Positions 54,682 to 63,096 of a stretch of DNA of 64,000 nucleotides are shown here, one piece after another. Positions within the stretch are counted from its first letter, which is position 1. Every line of letters begins with the position of its first letter. This stretch comes from Roseovarius pacificus (GTDB taxonomy: Bacteria; Pseudomonadota; Alphaproteobacteria; Rhodobacterales; Rhodobacteraceae), in contig NZ_FRBR01000004.1 in NCBI RefSeq assembly GCF_900142665.1, positions 186,001 to 250,000 on the forward strand, in the 5' to 3' direction. Under the pieces are notes generated by a model. The model was not told where the DNA came from. It was given only the letters and a program-made list of their open reading frames with translations, and did no database searches. The position numbers and the translations under genes are program-made.

Positions 54682-55890
54682 ATGCGCATCCTGACCCCCG
54701 CCGCGCTGGCCCTCACGCTGGCCGCCGCGATCCCCGCCACCGCCGCCGAACAACTGGGCTATGGCCCCCGCCCGGCCTACCTGATCGACCGCATGGCCGA
54801 TGGCCCGCTGAAAACCCGACTGGCCGCCTGCCTCGGGCAAACCCCCAAACGCAGCGATTTTTCCATCGGCCACCGCGGCGCGCCGCTGATGTTCCCCGAG
54901 CATACCGTCGAATCCAACCGCGCCGCCGCACGGATGGGGGCGGGCATCCTGGAATGCGACGTGACCTTCACCAAGGATCACGAACTGGTCTGCCGCCACG
55001 CCCAGAACGACCTGCACACCACCACCGACATCCTCGGCAGCGACCTGGCCGACACCTGCGTGACCCCCTTCGCGCCCGCCAATGGCGATACCCCGGCCCA
55101 GGCCGAATGCCGCACCTCGGAAATCACGCTGGCCGAATACCGCACCCTGACGGGCAAGATGGACGCCGCCGACAACACCGCCACCACGGTCGACGATTAC
55201 ATGAACGGCACCGCCAACTGGCGCACCGATCTGTATGCAACGCAGGGCGGCACGCTGATGACCCACGCGGAATCGATTGCGCTGTTCAAATCGCTCGGCG
55301 CGAAATTCACGCCGGAACTCAAAAGCCCCTCGGTCGACATGCCCCATGACGGATTCACGCAACAGGATTACGCGCAGAAGCTGGTCGACGAATACAAGGC
55401 CGCAGGCATCCCCGCCTCGGACGTCTGGGCGCAATCCTTCAACCTCGACGATGTGCTCTACTGGATCGAGGCCGAGCCCGAATTCGGCAAACAGGCGGTC
55501 TATCTCGTCGAATGGCATGACGGGTTCGACGAACAGACCCCCGACACCTGGCAACAGGACTTCGCCGCGCTCAAGGCGCAGGGCGTGAACTACCTCGCCC
55601 CCTCGCTCAACATGCTGGTGACCCCGAAGGACGGCGATTATGCCGCCTCCGCCTATGCCAAAGCGGCGCGCGAGGCCGGGCTGACCCTGATCGCCTGGAC
55701 GCTGGAACGCTCCGGCCCGCTGACCTCGGGCGGGGGCTGGTATTTCCAGTCGGTCGCCGAAGTCACCGACAGCGACGCGGATTACTTCAACATCCTGCGC
55801 GCCCTGCACGAAGAGGCCAGCGTCGCCGGCGTGTTCAGCGACTGGCCCGCAACCGTGACCTATTACGCCAACTGCGTCGGCCTCGACTGA
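54682..55890 (+). CDS. glpQ: Glycerophosphodiester phosphodiesterase
   Basis: The 402-aa product has a signal peptide ([20 protein letters not shown]), so it is periplasmic. The GDPD barrel shows the catalytic [24 protein letters not shown] with metal-binding Glu/Asp, and the second histidine in CRHAQNDL. It releases glycerol-3-phosphate from deacylated phospholipids. The start at 54682 has a CGGAGAA site. A far longer frame beginning at 53302 is antisense to dddP and is not real. A terminator follows. Confidence 0.92.
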   Translation: MRILTPAALALTLAAAIPATAAEQLGYGPRPAYLIDRMADGPLKTRLAACLGQTPKRSDFSIGHRGAPLMFPEHTVESNRAAARMGAGILECDVTFTKDHELVCRHAQNDLHTTTDILGSDLADTCVTPFAPANGDTPAQAECRTSEITLAEYRTLTGKMDAADNTATTVDDYMNGTANWRTDLYATQGGTLMTHAESIALFKSLGAKFTPELKSPSVDMPHDGFTQQDYAQKLVDEYKAAGIPASDVWAQSFNLDDVLYWIEAEPEFGKQAVYLVEWHDGFDEQTPDTWQQDFAALKAQGVNYLAPSLNMLVTPKDGDYAASAYAKAAREAGLTLIAWTLERSGPLTSGGGWYFQSVAEVTDSDADYFNILRALHEEASVAGVFSDWPATVTYYANCVGLD

Positions 55891-55916
55891 CTCCGGACGG
55901 GTTTTCCGAAAACGGT

Positions 55917-55941
55917 GCGCGCCCTTCGGGCGCGCGCTTTG
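55917..55941 (+). terminator. Terminator after glpQ
   Basis: GCGCGCCC pairs with GGGCGCGC around a TTC loop, followed by GCTTTGCGTTT, 26 bases past the stop. Confidence 0.75.
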
Positions 55942-55951
55942 CGTTTGTATT

Positions 55952-56000
55952 GGGGGCTCTGCCCCCAACCCCCCGGGATATTTTGAGCAAGAAGAAGAGC
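55952..56000 (+). repeat. REP-like element, copy B
   Basis: GGGGGC TCT GCCCCC forms a hairpin, followed by CCCCCCGGGATATTTT and GAAGAAG, the same plan as in the yej operon. The gap 55891-56134 holds no gene, only the glpQ terminator and copies B and C. Confidence 0.65.
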
Positions 56001-56065
56001 TATGAGACCCCTGCACCCGCCCGTCCCGCGCAACCAGTTTGACCGGCAAAACGTTCAAACCGTCA

Positions 56066-56127
56066 TTTCTTCTTGCCGGAAATATCCTGGGGGGAGGCCG
56101 CAGGCCGGGGGGCAAAGCCCCCTTTCT
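56066..56127 (-). repeat. REP-like element, copy C (inverted)
   Basis: On the minus strand this reads GGGGGC TTT GCCCCC, a small GC hairpin, CCCCCCAGGATATTTCC and GAAGAA. It faces copy B across about 65 bases, so the two could pair into a large stem. Confidence 0.65.
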
Positions 56128-56134
56128 CCGGTAA

Positions 56135-56374
56135 TCACAGCAACCCCTCCTTCAACATCCGGAATTCGCGCATCCGCTCGGCATGGCGCTGTTCGAGAAA
56201 TTCTTCACGGGCGCGTTCCACATTTTCCAGTGCGCGCAAATCCTTCAGGCTGACCAATGCGGCCACCTCGTGGCCATGGCGGGTGAGGACGATGCGCTCA
56301 CCCGTGACGAGGTGATGGGTCAGGCAGGTGCTGAATTCGGTGCGGAACCGGCTGACAGGGAGTTCGATGGGCAT
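56135..56374 (-). CDS. Phd/YefM-family antitoxin without adjacent toxin
   Basis: The 79-aa product matches the Phd/YefM type II antitoxin fold: MPIELPVSRFRTEF, TGERIVLTRHGHEVAALVSL and KDLRALENVE, with a charged helical tail. The ATG at 56374 has GAGG upstream; an in-frame Met at 56416 is less likely. No toxin frame lies on either side. The neighbours are repeats and hemE. It may be a solitary antitoxin or regulator, or the remains of a module. Confidence 0.78.
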   Translation of the reverse strand: MPIELPVSRFRTEFSTCLTHHLVTGERIVLTRHGHEVAALVSLKDLRALENVERAREEFLEQRHAERMREFRMLKEGLL

Positions 56375-56495
56375 GCGGGCCTCGTGTTCGGGAAACAGGG
56401 CCAGCATGCGATGCAAGGGTTAACAGGGGCCGAGCGAAGCGCGCGATGGCGCATTTGCGTCCCTCATGGATGCAAATGTCCCGGCAGGCCCCGGA

Positions 56496-56530
56496 TTTCG
56501 TACAAAACCCGCGTACACATCGTACGTTTC
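56496..56530 (-). repeat. Dispersed 35-bp repeat with GTACGAAA ends, copy 2
   Basis: The minus strand matches 23232-23266 at 32 of 35 positions, with all differences in the middle. It sits just after the hemE stop codon and is followed on the plus strand by the palindrome TTTCGTACGAAA. Confidence 0.6.
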
Positions 56531-56539
56531 GTACGAAAC

Positions 56540-57574
56540 TCAGCCGCCGCGCACCGTGTCGATCATCAGCTGCACGTTGTCGGGGTCCGCGTCCGGCGTG
56601 ATCCCGTGGCCGAGGTTGAAGATATGCGGCCCGTTGCGGAAGGCGTCGACGATGCGGCGGGTTTCGCGCACCAGCGCCTCGCCGCCGCTCACCATATGTT
56701 TCGACGCCAGATTTCCCTGCACGCAGCCCGAGGGCTGCACATGTTCGGCCCCCCATTCCGGCGTGACCGAATCGTCCAGTGCAACACAGTCGGCCCCGGT
56801 TTTTTCATGGAATCCTATGTATTTATCGCCCGCTTCCCGCGGGAAGGCGATGACCGGAATGCCGGGGTGACGCGCCTTGAGCTCGGAAATGATGCGTTTC
56901 GCGGGGGCGGTCGCATACTTGTCGAAATCTTCACCTTTCAGCGATCCCGCCCAGCTGTCGAACAGCTTGACGCATTCCGCCCCGGCCTCGATCTGGGCCG
57001 AGAGGTATTCGACGGTCGCGTCGGTCAGCCGTTCCAGCAGCGCCTCGAAAAGCGCCTTGTTTTCAGCCTTGAGCGCATGCGCGGGCCCCTGGTCCGGCGT
57101 GCCGCGCCCGGCGATCATGTAGGTGGCCACCGTCCAGGGCGCGCCGGCGAATCCGATCAGCGTGGTTTCGGCTGGCAGGGCCTGCGACAGATTGCGCACG
57201 GTCTGGTAAATCGGGGTCAGCGTTTCGTGGATCTCGCTGGCCGGTTTCAGCGCGTCGAACCCGGCCTGTCCGGTGATCGTCGACAGGCGCGGCCCCTCAC
57301 CGGTCACGAACCACAGATCGGCCCCCAGGGCCTGCGGCACCAGCAGGATATCGGCAAACAGGATCGCCGCGTCGAACCCGTAGCGGCGGATCGGTTGCAG
57401 GGTGACTTCGGTGGCCAAGTCACTGTTATAGCACAAGGAAAGGAAATCTCCCGCCTCGGCGCGGGTGGCGCGGTATTCCGGCAGATAGCGCCCGGCCTGC
57501 CGCATCATCCAGATCGGCGGGGTCTCAAGGGTTTCGCCCGCAAGGGCCCTCAGGATCGTCTTTTGCGCGGCCAT
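56540..57574 (-). CDS. hemE: Uroporphyrinogen decarboxylase
   Basis: The 344-aa product converts uroporphyrinogen III to coproporphyrinogen III. It shows the N-terminal signature [50 protein letters not shown] and a C-terminal GLGHGI-like [14 protein letters not shown]. The catalytic aspartate is in FADILL. It diverges from hemC with 95 bases between, a common arrangement in this group. Confidence 0.96.
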   Translation of the reverse strand: MAAQKTILRALAGETLETPPIWMMRQAGRYLPEYRATRAEAGDFLSLCYNSDLATEVTLQPIRRYGFDAAILFADILLVPQALGADLWFVTGEGPRLSTITGQAGFDALKPASEIHETLTPIYQTVRNLSQALPAETTLIGFAGAPWTVATYMIAGRGTPDQGPAHALKAENKALFEALLERLTDATVEYLSAQIEAGAECVKLFDSWAGSLKGEDFDKYATAPAKRIISELKARHPGIPVIAFPREAGDKYIGFHEKTGADCVALDDSVTPEWGAEHVQPSGCVQGNLASKHMVSGGEALVRETRRIVDAFRNGPHIFNLGHGITPDADPDNVQLMIDTVRGG

Positions 57575-57669
57575 GTCGTCCTCCGTTTGGCACGGTGGTC
57601 ACCCCCCGGCGACACAATGTCAAGCACCCTGCGCTTGTCAGTCGCGGGCAGGGGGGCTAGACCGGCGCC

Positions 57670-58617
57670 ATGACACGCGATTTGCCAACCCCCGACACCC
57701 CGATGAAGCTGGGCACGCGCGGCTCGCCGCTGGCTCTGGCCCAGGCTCATGAGACCCGCGACCGGCTGGCCGCCGCCTTCGACCTGCCGCAGGAGGCGTT
57801 CGAGATCGTGGTGATCAAGACCACCGGCGACCGGATCATCGACCGCCCGCTGAAAGAGATCGGCGGCAAGGGTCTGTTCACCCGCGAGATCGAGGATGCG
57901 ATGCTCCGGGGGGATATCGACATCGCGATCCACTCGATGAAGGACATGCCGGTTCTTCAGCCCGAGGGGCTGGTGCTGGACACCTACCTGCCGCGCGAGG
58001 ATGTGCGCGATGCGTTCGTCTCGCCCCATGTGGCCGGGTTGTCGGACCTGCCCGAGGGCGCGAAGGTCGGCACCTCGTCCCTGCGGCGCAAGGCGCAGGT
58101 GCTGGTGGCCTATCCGCATTTGCAGGTGGTCGAATTCCGCGGCAACGTGCAGACCCGCCTGAAAAAGCTCGACGATGGCGTTGCCGCCTGCACCTTCCTT
58201 GCCATGGCCGGGCTGAACCGTCTGGGTCGCTCGGACGTGGCCACCGCCGCCATCGCCCCCGAGGAAATGCTGCCCGCCGTCGCGCAGGGCGCCATCGGGA
58301 TCGAGCGGCGCGCCGACGACACCCGCGCCGCCGATATGCTGGCGGCGATTCACGATACCCCCACGGCGCAACGGCTGGCCGCCGAACGTGCCTTCCTTGC
58401 CGCGCTGGATGGCTCTTGCGAGACGCCGATTGCCGGTCTGGCCGAGCTCGATGGCGGCACGTTGCGCCTGCGCGGCGAGGTGCTGCGCCCCGATGGCAGC
58501 GAGGCGATCGGCGACGATCAGACCGCCCCGGTCGAAGATGGCGCCGATCTGGGCCGCGCCATGGCAGTCAAGCTGCTGGAACAGGCCGGAGAAGGGTTCT
58601 TCGACTGGCGCGATTGA
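57670..58617 (+). CDS. hemC: Hydroxymethylbilane synthase (porphobilinogen deaminase)
   Basis: The 315-aa product polymerises four porphobilinogens. Landmarks are KLGTRGSPLALAQAHE, IHSMKDMP, GTSSLRRKAQV and the dipyrromethane cofactor Cys250 in LDGSCETPIAG. Together with hemE and hemN it covers three steps of heme synthesis in this window. The start at 57670 adds 11 residues before the usual MKLGTRGS, so the downstream Met12 is an alternative. Confidence 0.96.
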   Translation: MTRDLPTPDTPMKLGTRGSPLALAQAHETRDRLAAAFDLPQEAFEIVVIKTTGDRIIDRPLKEIGGKGLFTREIEDAMLRGDIDIAIHSMKDMPVLQPEGLVLDTYLPREDVRDAFVSPHVAGLSDLPEGAKVGTSSLRRKAQVLVAYPHLQVVEFRGNVQTRLKKLDDGVAACTFLAMAGLNRLGRSDVATAAIAPEEMLPAVAQGAIGIERRADDTRAADMLAAIHDTPTAQRLAAERAFLAALDGSCETPIAGLAELDGGTLRLRGEVLRPDGSEAIGDDQTAPVEDGADLGRAMAVKLLEQAGEGFFDWRD

Positions 58618-58647
58618 TCCGCGCAAAGGGCTGTCGGGCCGGGCGGA

Positions 58648-60078
58648 TCATGCGTCCGGCAGCACCTTGCCGGGGTTCATGATCCCGTTCGGGTCCAGCG
58701 CCTGCTTGATCGCGCGCATCGCCTGAATCGCTGCCGGGTTCTTGTGCCGCTGCATCGCCGGTTTCTTCGACAGGCCCACGCCATGCTCTGCCGAGAAACT
58801 GCCGCCAAGGTCCATGGCGGCATCGTCCACCGCCTGCTTGACCGCCTTGTGAATCTCCGGGTCCTGCGACTCGGGCCAACCCGCGAAATGCAGGTTCCCG
58901 TCGCCCAGATGGGCCACGCAGAGCGGGATCAGGCCGGGGTCCAGGTCGCTGGCGCGGGCGGTGATGCGGTCCAGGAAAACCTGCATCTTGTCCACGGGCA
59001 CGCAGATATCGTTGTCGATCACGTTCGGGCGCAGCCGCGCCACCTCGGCCGAGGCTTCGCGCCGCGCCCACATTTCCTGCCGTTGCGTATCGCTTTGCGC
59101 CACGACGGCATCCAGAATCGCGCCGTCCTCGAACAACTGCCCCAGCACCTCTTCCAGATGGGCGGCGACGGGCACCGTGCCATCCGGCCCCGGTTGCGCA
59201 TCGCGCGGCGCAAGCGCGCCGACCTCGACGAGGATATTGATGTCATGGCGGTCATCGAAGGGCGCGCGGGCCTCGGGGAAGCGTTCCAGATAGGCGTCCA
59301 TGAACACGCCGGGCATGAATTCGAACGCTTCCACCGCACCGCCGGTTTCCTGTTGCAGCCGGTTCAAAAGCACCAGCGCCCGGTCCAGCGACGGCACCGC
59401 GACCATCGCGGTGGCATAGGCCCGCGGTTTGGGGTGCAGTTTCAGAACGGCGGCGGTGATGATGCCAAGCGTGCCCTCGGCCCCGATCAGCAGGTCGCGC
59501 AGGTCATAGCCCGAATTGTCCTTGTGCAACTCGCTCATCAGGTTGACGATCTCGCCCGTGGGCAGAACCGCCTCGATCCCGAGGCACAGATGCCGGGTGC
59601 TGCCATAGCGCAGCACGTTCGACCCGCCCGCGTTCGTCGACAGCGCCCCACCGATCATGGCCGACCCGCGCGCGCCGAAGAACAGCGGGAAAATCAGGTC
59701 ATGCGCCCCGGCGGCCTCGTGGATACGCGACAGGATCGCGCCCGCCTCGACAATGGCGATGCGGGCCTCGGGACGCACCTCGCGGATGGCCGACATCCGG
59801 TCCAGCGACACCATGATCGACCCTTGCGCGCGTGTCCCCTCGACCAGCCCGGTATTGCCCGAAACCGGCACGATGGGCGTGCCCGCCCGGTTGGCCAGCC
59901 GGACCACCTCTGAAACCTCTTCGGTCGTTGCGGGACGGACAACCGCCAGCGGGGTCCAGTGCGCCTGTCTGGTCCAGTCCTCGCTCCACCGGGCGGCCTC
60001 CGCGCCCGTGGCCACATGCGCCGTCCCGACAATATCGGCCAGCAGGTTCAGGATGTCGTCGGGATGTGTATCGGTCAT
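58648..60078 (-). CDS. FAD-binding oxidoreductase (D-lactate/glycolate dehydrogenase type)
   Basis: The 476-aa product is a flavin-linked 2-hydroxyacid dehydrogenase of the GlcD/DLD2 type. The FAD domain carries VVRPATTEEVSEVVRLAN, PVSGNTGLVEGT, GGALSTNAGGSNVLRYGSTR and GAEGTLGIITAAVLKLHP. The C-terminal catalytic cap carries HLGDGNLHF and EHGVGLSKKPAM with metal/substrate histidines. The substrate (D-lactate, D-2-hydroxyglutarate or glycolate) cannot be decided. The start at 60078 gives the usual N-terminus; a longer frame to 60162 is not conserved. Confidence 0.9.
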   Translation of the reverse strand: MTDTHPDDILNLLADIVGTAHVATGAEAARWSEDWTRQAHWTPLAVVRPATTEEVSEVVRLANRAGTPIVPVSGNTGLVEGTRAQGSIMVSLDRMSAIREVRPEARIAIVEAGAILSRIHEAAGAHDLIFPLFFGARGSAMIGGALSTNAGGSNVLRYGSTRHLCLGIEAVLPTGEIVNLMSELHKDNSGYDLRDLLIGAEGTLGIITAAVLKLHPKPRAYATAMVAVPSLDRALVLLNRLQQETGGAVEAFEFMPGVFMDAYLERFPEARAPFDDRHDINILVEVGALAPRDAQPGPDGTVPVAAHLEEVLGQLFEDGAILDAVVAQSDTQRQEMWARREASAEVARLRPNVIDNDICVPVDKMQVFLDRITARASDLDPGLIPLCVAHLGDGNLHFAGWPESQDPEIHKAVKQAVDDAAMDLGGSFSAEHGVGLSKKPAMQRHKNPAAIQAMRAIKQALDPNGIMNPGKVLPDA

Positions 60079-60182
60079 GGCCGCCAAGATGCGCCAGCCA
60101 CCCGGAGGACGCAAGATGCCACTGGACAACGCGATGGGCCAGCCTAACTTTGTATTGCACACCTGTGGGAAAGGATGCCCTT

Positions 60183-60731
60183 ATGATCCGCATGTTCCGC
60201 CTTCACCTTGCTGCCGCGATCTGTGCGCTGGCCGGTGTCCTGATCTCACCGGTCATGGCCGCGCCGGGGGCGTGGAGCTTTGACTCGATCGACGGCGGCA
60301 CGTTGTCGTTTGAGGATTGGCAGGGCCGGCCGGTTCTGGTGGTGAACACCGCCTCGCGCTGTGGCTATACCCCGCAATATGACGGGTTGCAGGCGCTCTA
60401 TGACCAGTATCGTGAGCGCGGGCTGGTGGTGCTGGCCGTACCGTCGCAGGACTTCAAGCAGGAGCTGTCTACGGATCAGGAGGTGGCCGACTTCTGCGAG
60501 GTGAATTTCGACCTCGACCTGCCGATGACCACCATCACCCATGTGCGCGGCGATGACGCGCATCCCTTCTACAAATGGGTCGCCCGGACCGAGGGGTTCA
60601 CTCCGGGATGGAACTTCAACAAGATCCTGATCGGCCCCGACGGCGCGGTGGTGGAAACCTATGGCTCCGTCGTGCGCCCGCAATCGGCCCAACTCACCCG
60701 CGCAATCGAAGCCCTTTTGCCCGATAGCTGA
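60183..60731 (+). CDS. Glutathione peroxidase family protein, exported
   Basis: The 182-aa product has a signal peptide (LHLAAAICALAGVLISPVMA) and the peroxidase motif NTASRCGYTPQY with peroxidatic Cys60, then the Gln and Trp of the catalytic tetrad region (VPSQDF and GWNFNKIL). It would reduce peroxides in the periplasm, probably with a thioredoxin-like donor. AAAGGA lies upstream of ATG 60183; Met 60192 is an alternative. A short palindrome with AAAAA/TTTTTT arms (60752-60770) may be its terminator. Confidence 0.92.
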   Translation: MIRMFRLHLAAAICALAGVLISPVMAAPGAWSFDSIDGGTLSFEDWQGRPVLVVNTASRCGYTPQYDGLQALYDQYRERGLVVLAVPSQDFKQELSTDQEVADFCEVNFDLDLPMTTITHVRGDDAHPFYKWVARTEGFTPGWNFNKILIGPDGAVVETYGSVVRPQSAQLTRAIEALLPDS

Positions 60732-60772
60732 CCCGACAGGAGCCATCCCGCCGAAAAACCGGTTTTTTCGCC

Positions 60773-60801
60773 TTGACGCAAGGCGCGGCCTGTCATACCT
60801 A
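60773..60801 (+). promoter_or_regulatory. Likely promoter of the tRNA-Met gene
   Basis: TTGACG (60773-60778) and TACCTA (60796-60801) are separated by exactly 17 bases and lie 12 bases before the tRNA. Confidence 0.6.
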
Positions 60802-60813
60802 GCGCCTCGTTCT

Positions 60814-60890
60814 GGCGGAGTAGCTCAGTTGGTTAGAGCAGCGGAATCATAATCCGCGTGTCGGGGGTTCAAGTCCCTCCTCCGCTACCA
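60814..60890 (+). tRNA. tRNA-Met (CAT), probably elongator
   Basis: The 77-base gene folds as a full cloverleaf: acceptor GGCGGAG/CTCCGCT with a G-T first pair, D arm GCTCAGTTGGTTAGAGC, anticodon stem GCGGA/TCCGC with loop ATCATAA, T arm with GGTTCAAGTC, and an encoded CCA. The lack of initiator features (three G-C pairs, unpaired first base) favours the elongator. A tRNA-Ile read by modified CAT is less likely. Mobile DNA starts just downstream. Confidence 0.93.
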
Positions 60891-61135
60891 AAATTCCCCA
60901 GTCTTTTCGGCGACTTCCTCCTATATCGGTTTAGGTTTGCGCTACCAGAAAGCTTATTGGGGTGGCGCTGGGGTGGCAGCGAAGCCTCCCTTAGAAGCCT
61001 CGCTTTTGTTATCAGTCGTTGAAGATTTCCCAAAAGACCGATTTGAGCAACAAATTTTTCTGAATTCGCTGCATTTTCTTTTTTTGCTCCGCCGATGATC
61101 CGAATTCCTTTTTGTGTCAATGCAAGGAGGCAATT

Positions 61136-61342
61136 ATGCCGTACTCACAAACAACTCCAAGCGATCTGTTGAGCGTATCTACATTGGTTGAAATGCTGCA
61201 GCGTTCGCGGGCGAGTATTTACCGTGACATCCAGCGTGGCGAGTTCCCGCGGCCACTGAAATTGGGATCATCTTCGCGATGGCGCCGATCCGAAATTGAA
61301 GCTTACATCGAAAGGCTCGCCGGTAATCGCGAGCAAATCTAA
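61136..61342 (+). CDS. AlpA-family regulator (phage/integrative-element type)
   Basis: The 68-aa product is a MerR-like winged helix-turn-helix: LLSVSTLVEMLQRSRASIYR, then DIQRGEFPRPLKLGSSSRWR and EIEAYIERL. AlpA-like proteins act as excisionase or integrase activators in prophages and integrative elements. The AAGGAGG site is strong. It lies 245 bases from tRNA-Met with no integrase between, so the element is incomplete. The region 60891-61135 is AT-richer and has no gene, but it has a GGGGTGGC direct repeat at about 60959-60978. Confidence 0.85.
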   Translation: MPYSQTTPSDLLSVSTLVEMLQRSRASIYRDIQRGEFPRPLKLGSSSRWRRSEIEAYIERLAGNREQI

Positions 61343-61422
61343 CAGAACATTTGGGCATGTTGATTTCTGCTGAGAAGTGATGGGGTGGATACCCCCTCCC
61401 GACGGCATCGCAATGTGCCAAG

Positions 61423-61441
61423 GTGATGTGGGTCACATCAC
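61423..61441. repeat. Perfect inverted repeat at the left side of the IS110-family element
   Basis: GTGATGTG GGT CACATCAC lies 19 bases before the transposase start. It may belong to the IS110 subterminal region or its promoter. Confidence 0.55.
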
Positions 61442-61459
61442 AAGAAGGAGGAAGTATCC

Positions 61460-62155
61460 ATGACAGAAGTTACCATCGTTGGGCTGGATTTGGCAAAACG
61501 GGTTTTCCAGGTTCACGGTGCCTCGGCCGATGGAGGCGTTGTTTTTCGCAAGAAGCTATCACGGCGTCAGGTGTTGGCATTTTTCGCAGATTTGCAGCCT
61601 TGCGTGGTTGCTATGGAGGCCTGTGCTACGGCCCACTACTGGGCACGTGAGATCAGCACCCTGGGACATACCGTCAGGTTGGTGCCGCCAGCCTACGTCA
61701 AGCCTTTCGTCAAGCGTCAAAAGAACGATGCGGCTGACGCGGAGGCCATAGTTGAAGCAGCCAGTCGGCCGACCATGAGGTTCGTTGACCCGAAGTCACC
61801 CCAACAGCAAGCGCGCGCCATGGTCTTTCGAACCCGTGATCTGTTTGTCCGCCAGAGGACATAAACCATCAATGCGCTACGGGCCCATTTGGCAGAGCAT
61901 GGCCTCATCGCACCTCAGGGTCTGTCTAATCTCGCAGGGATCCAGCGGGTAGTTGAAGAAGGAACAGCTGATTTGGAACCGTTGATTGTCGAGACTGCCC
62001 GGATCTACCTTGAGCAGATCATTGATTTGTCCAGTCGCATCGCCAAAATGGAAGCGACGTTGAAGCAAGAAGCTGCACAATCTGATGCCTCGTCAAGGAT
62101 GATGACAATGCCGGGTCTCGGGCCGATCACCGCGATGGCTGTCAATCGGCATTGA
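61460..62155 (+). pseudogene. IS110-family transposase, broken by a nonsense codon and truncated
   Basis: The N-terminal half has the DEDD-type nuclease region (TIVGLDLAKRVFQVHG, RLVPPAYVKPFVKRQKNDAADAEAI). At 61862 a TAA interrupts the frame in LFVRQRT-stop-TINALRAHLAEHG, where homologues normally read Gln. The frame then continues without shift to MPGLGPITAMAVNRH, where homology stops at about 62145 just before the IS6 element. The C-terminal transposase domain is missing, so it cannot be active. A GGAGGA site precedes the start. Confidence 0.9.
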
Positions 62156-62183
62156 AGTTTGACCCCCGATTGGCGTCCAAAAG

Positions 62184-62241
62184 GGCTCTGTTGCAAACTT
62201 TATCACATGACGGGCTCTGTTGCAAACTTTATCACATGACG
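62184..62241. repeat. Tandem 29-bp duplication of the IS6-family left end
   Basis: GGCTCTGTTGCAAACTTTAT and the following nine bases occur twice in direct succession, starting at 62184 and 62213. Each copy begins with the element's terminal repeat. Confidence 0.85.
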
Positions 62242-62265
62242 CAGTTACCCCTCCATTGGACACAC

Positions 62266-63030
62266 TTATGCTGCGGCTTTGAAATGCTCTTCGATCAGCG
62301 TCATTGCCTCGGTCATGACACATGGCCCGACACCGAAGGCGCGTTCGATCATGCGTTTTTCGCCAATCGGGTCGCGGGTCAGGTTGAAGGTGCGGCCCTG
62401 GCCTTTTCGCAGGGCGCGCATCACCTCGAAACCCTTGATTGTGGCGTAGGCCGTCCTCATCGTCTTGAAACCCCGGACCGGCTTGATCAGCTGCTTGAGC
62501 TTGCCGTGATCGGCCTCGATCACATTATTTAGATACTTGACCTGGCGGTGTTCCACGTCCCGCGGACATTTACCCTCTTTCTTCAACTCGCGGATCGCCT
62601 GAATGTAGCATCCGGCCTTGTCGGTGTTGATCTTGGACGGTTTCTCCCAATCTTTACAGGCACGAATGGCCTTGCCCAGAAAGCGTTTCGCGGCTTTGGC
62701 ATTGCGGGTTGAAGACAGGTAGAAATCGACGGTGTTCCCCAACTTATCGACCGCCCGGTACAGATACGTCCACTTGCCGCGCACCTTGATGTACGTTTCG
62801 TCAACGCGCCAGCTATCCGACATCGGCCGCCGCCACTGCCAGCGCATCCGCCGCTCCATTTCGCGGGCGTAGCGTTGCACCCAGCGGTAAATGGTCGAAT
62901 GATCGACACGCACACCGCGCTCCGCCATCATGGTTTCCAGATCACGATAGCTGAGGCCATACCGACAGTACCAGCGAACAGCCCAAAGCACGACTTCACC
63001 AGAGAAATGCCGCCCTTTGAAATCGTTCAT
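62266..63030 (-). CDS. IS6-family DDE transposase
   Basis: The 254-aa product is complete. It has an N-terminal zinc-finger/helix-turn-helix part (FSGEVVLWAVRWYCRYGLSY, DHSTIYRWVQRYA) and a DDE core with Asp77 in WRVDETYIKVRGKW, Asp137 in INTDKAGCY and Glu172 in IEADHGKLK. It moves the element through cointegrates. The start at 63030 is 67 bases inside the right repeat. A longer frame to 63357 crosses the element end and is not real. Confidence 0.95.
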   Translation of the reverse strand: MNDFKGRHFSGEVVLWAVRWYCRYGLSYRDLETMMAERGVRVDHSTIYRWVQRYAREMERRMRWQWRRPMSDSWRVDETYIKVRGKWTYLYRAVDKLGNTVDFYLSSTRNAKAAKRFLGKAIRACKDWEKPSKINTDKAGCYIQAIRELKKEGKCPRDVEHRQVKYLNNVIEADHGKLKQLIKPVRGFKTMRTAYATIKGFEVMRALRKGQGRTFNLTRDPIGEKRMIERAFGVGPCVMTEAMTLIEEHFKAAA

Positions 63031-63096
63031 AGCTTGATCCTCGCACTGAAAACCGACCCAAACATGGCAACCCGCATATGTGTTTGCAACAGAGCC

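Larger units (their letters stand above)
62184..63096 (-). mobile_element. IS6-family (IS26-like) insertion sequence
   Basis: The terminal inverted repeats are GGCTCTGTTGCAAA at 62213 (and again at 62184) and TTTGCAACAGAGCC at 63083-63096. The element encodes one transposase on the minus strand. The eight bases flanking the outer ends (TCCAAAAG and CGAGAAAG) differ, so there is no target duplication. This points to deletion or recombination after insertion rather than a simple insertion. Confidence 0.9.

Noticed and set aside
60869..61120. 83-aa minus-strand frame just after tRNA-Met
   Set aside because: It overlaps the tRNA 3' end, has no ribosome site and shows no family-like sequence.
62146..62183. 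Fragment of an IS21-type end between the IS110 and IS6 elements
   Set aside because: The words CATTGAAGTTTGACCCCCGA and GCGTCC recall such ends, but the stretch is too short to assign without a database search.
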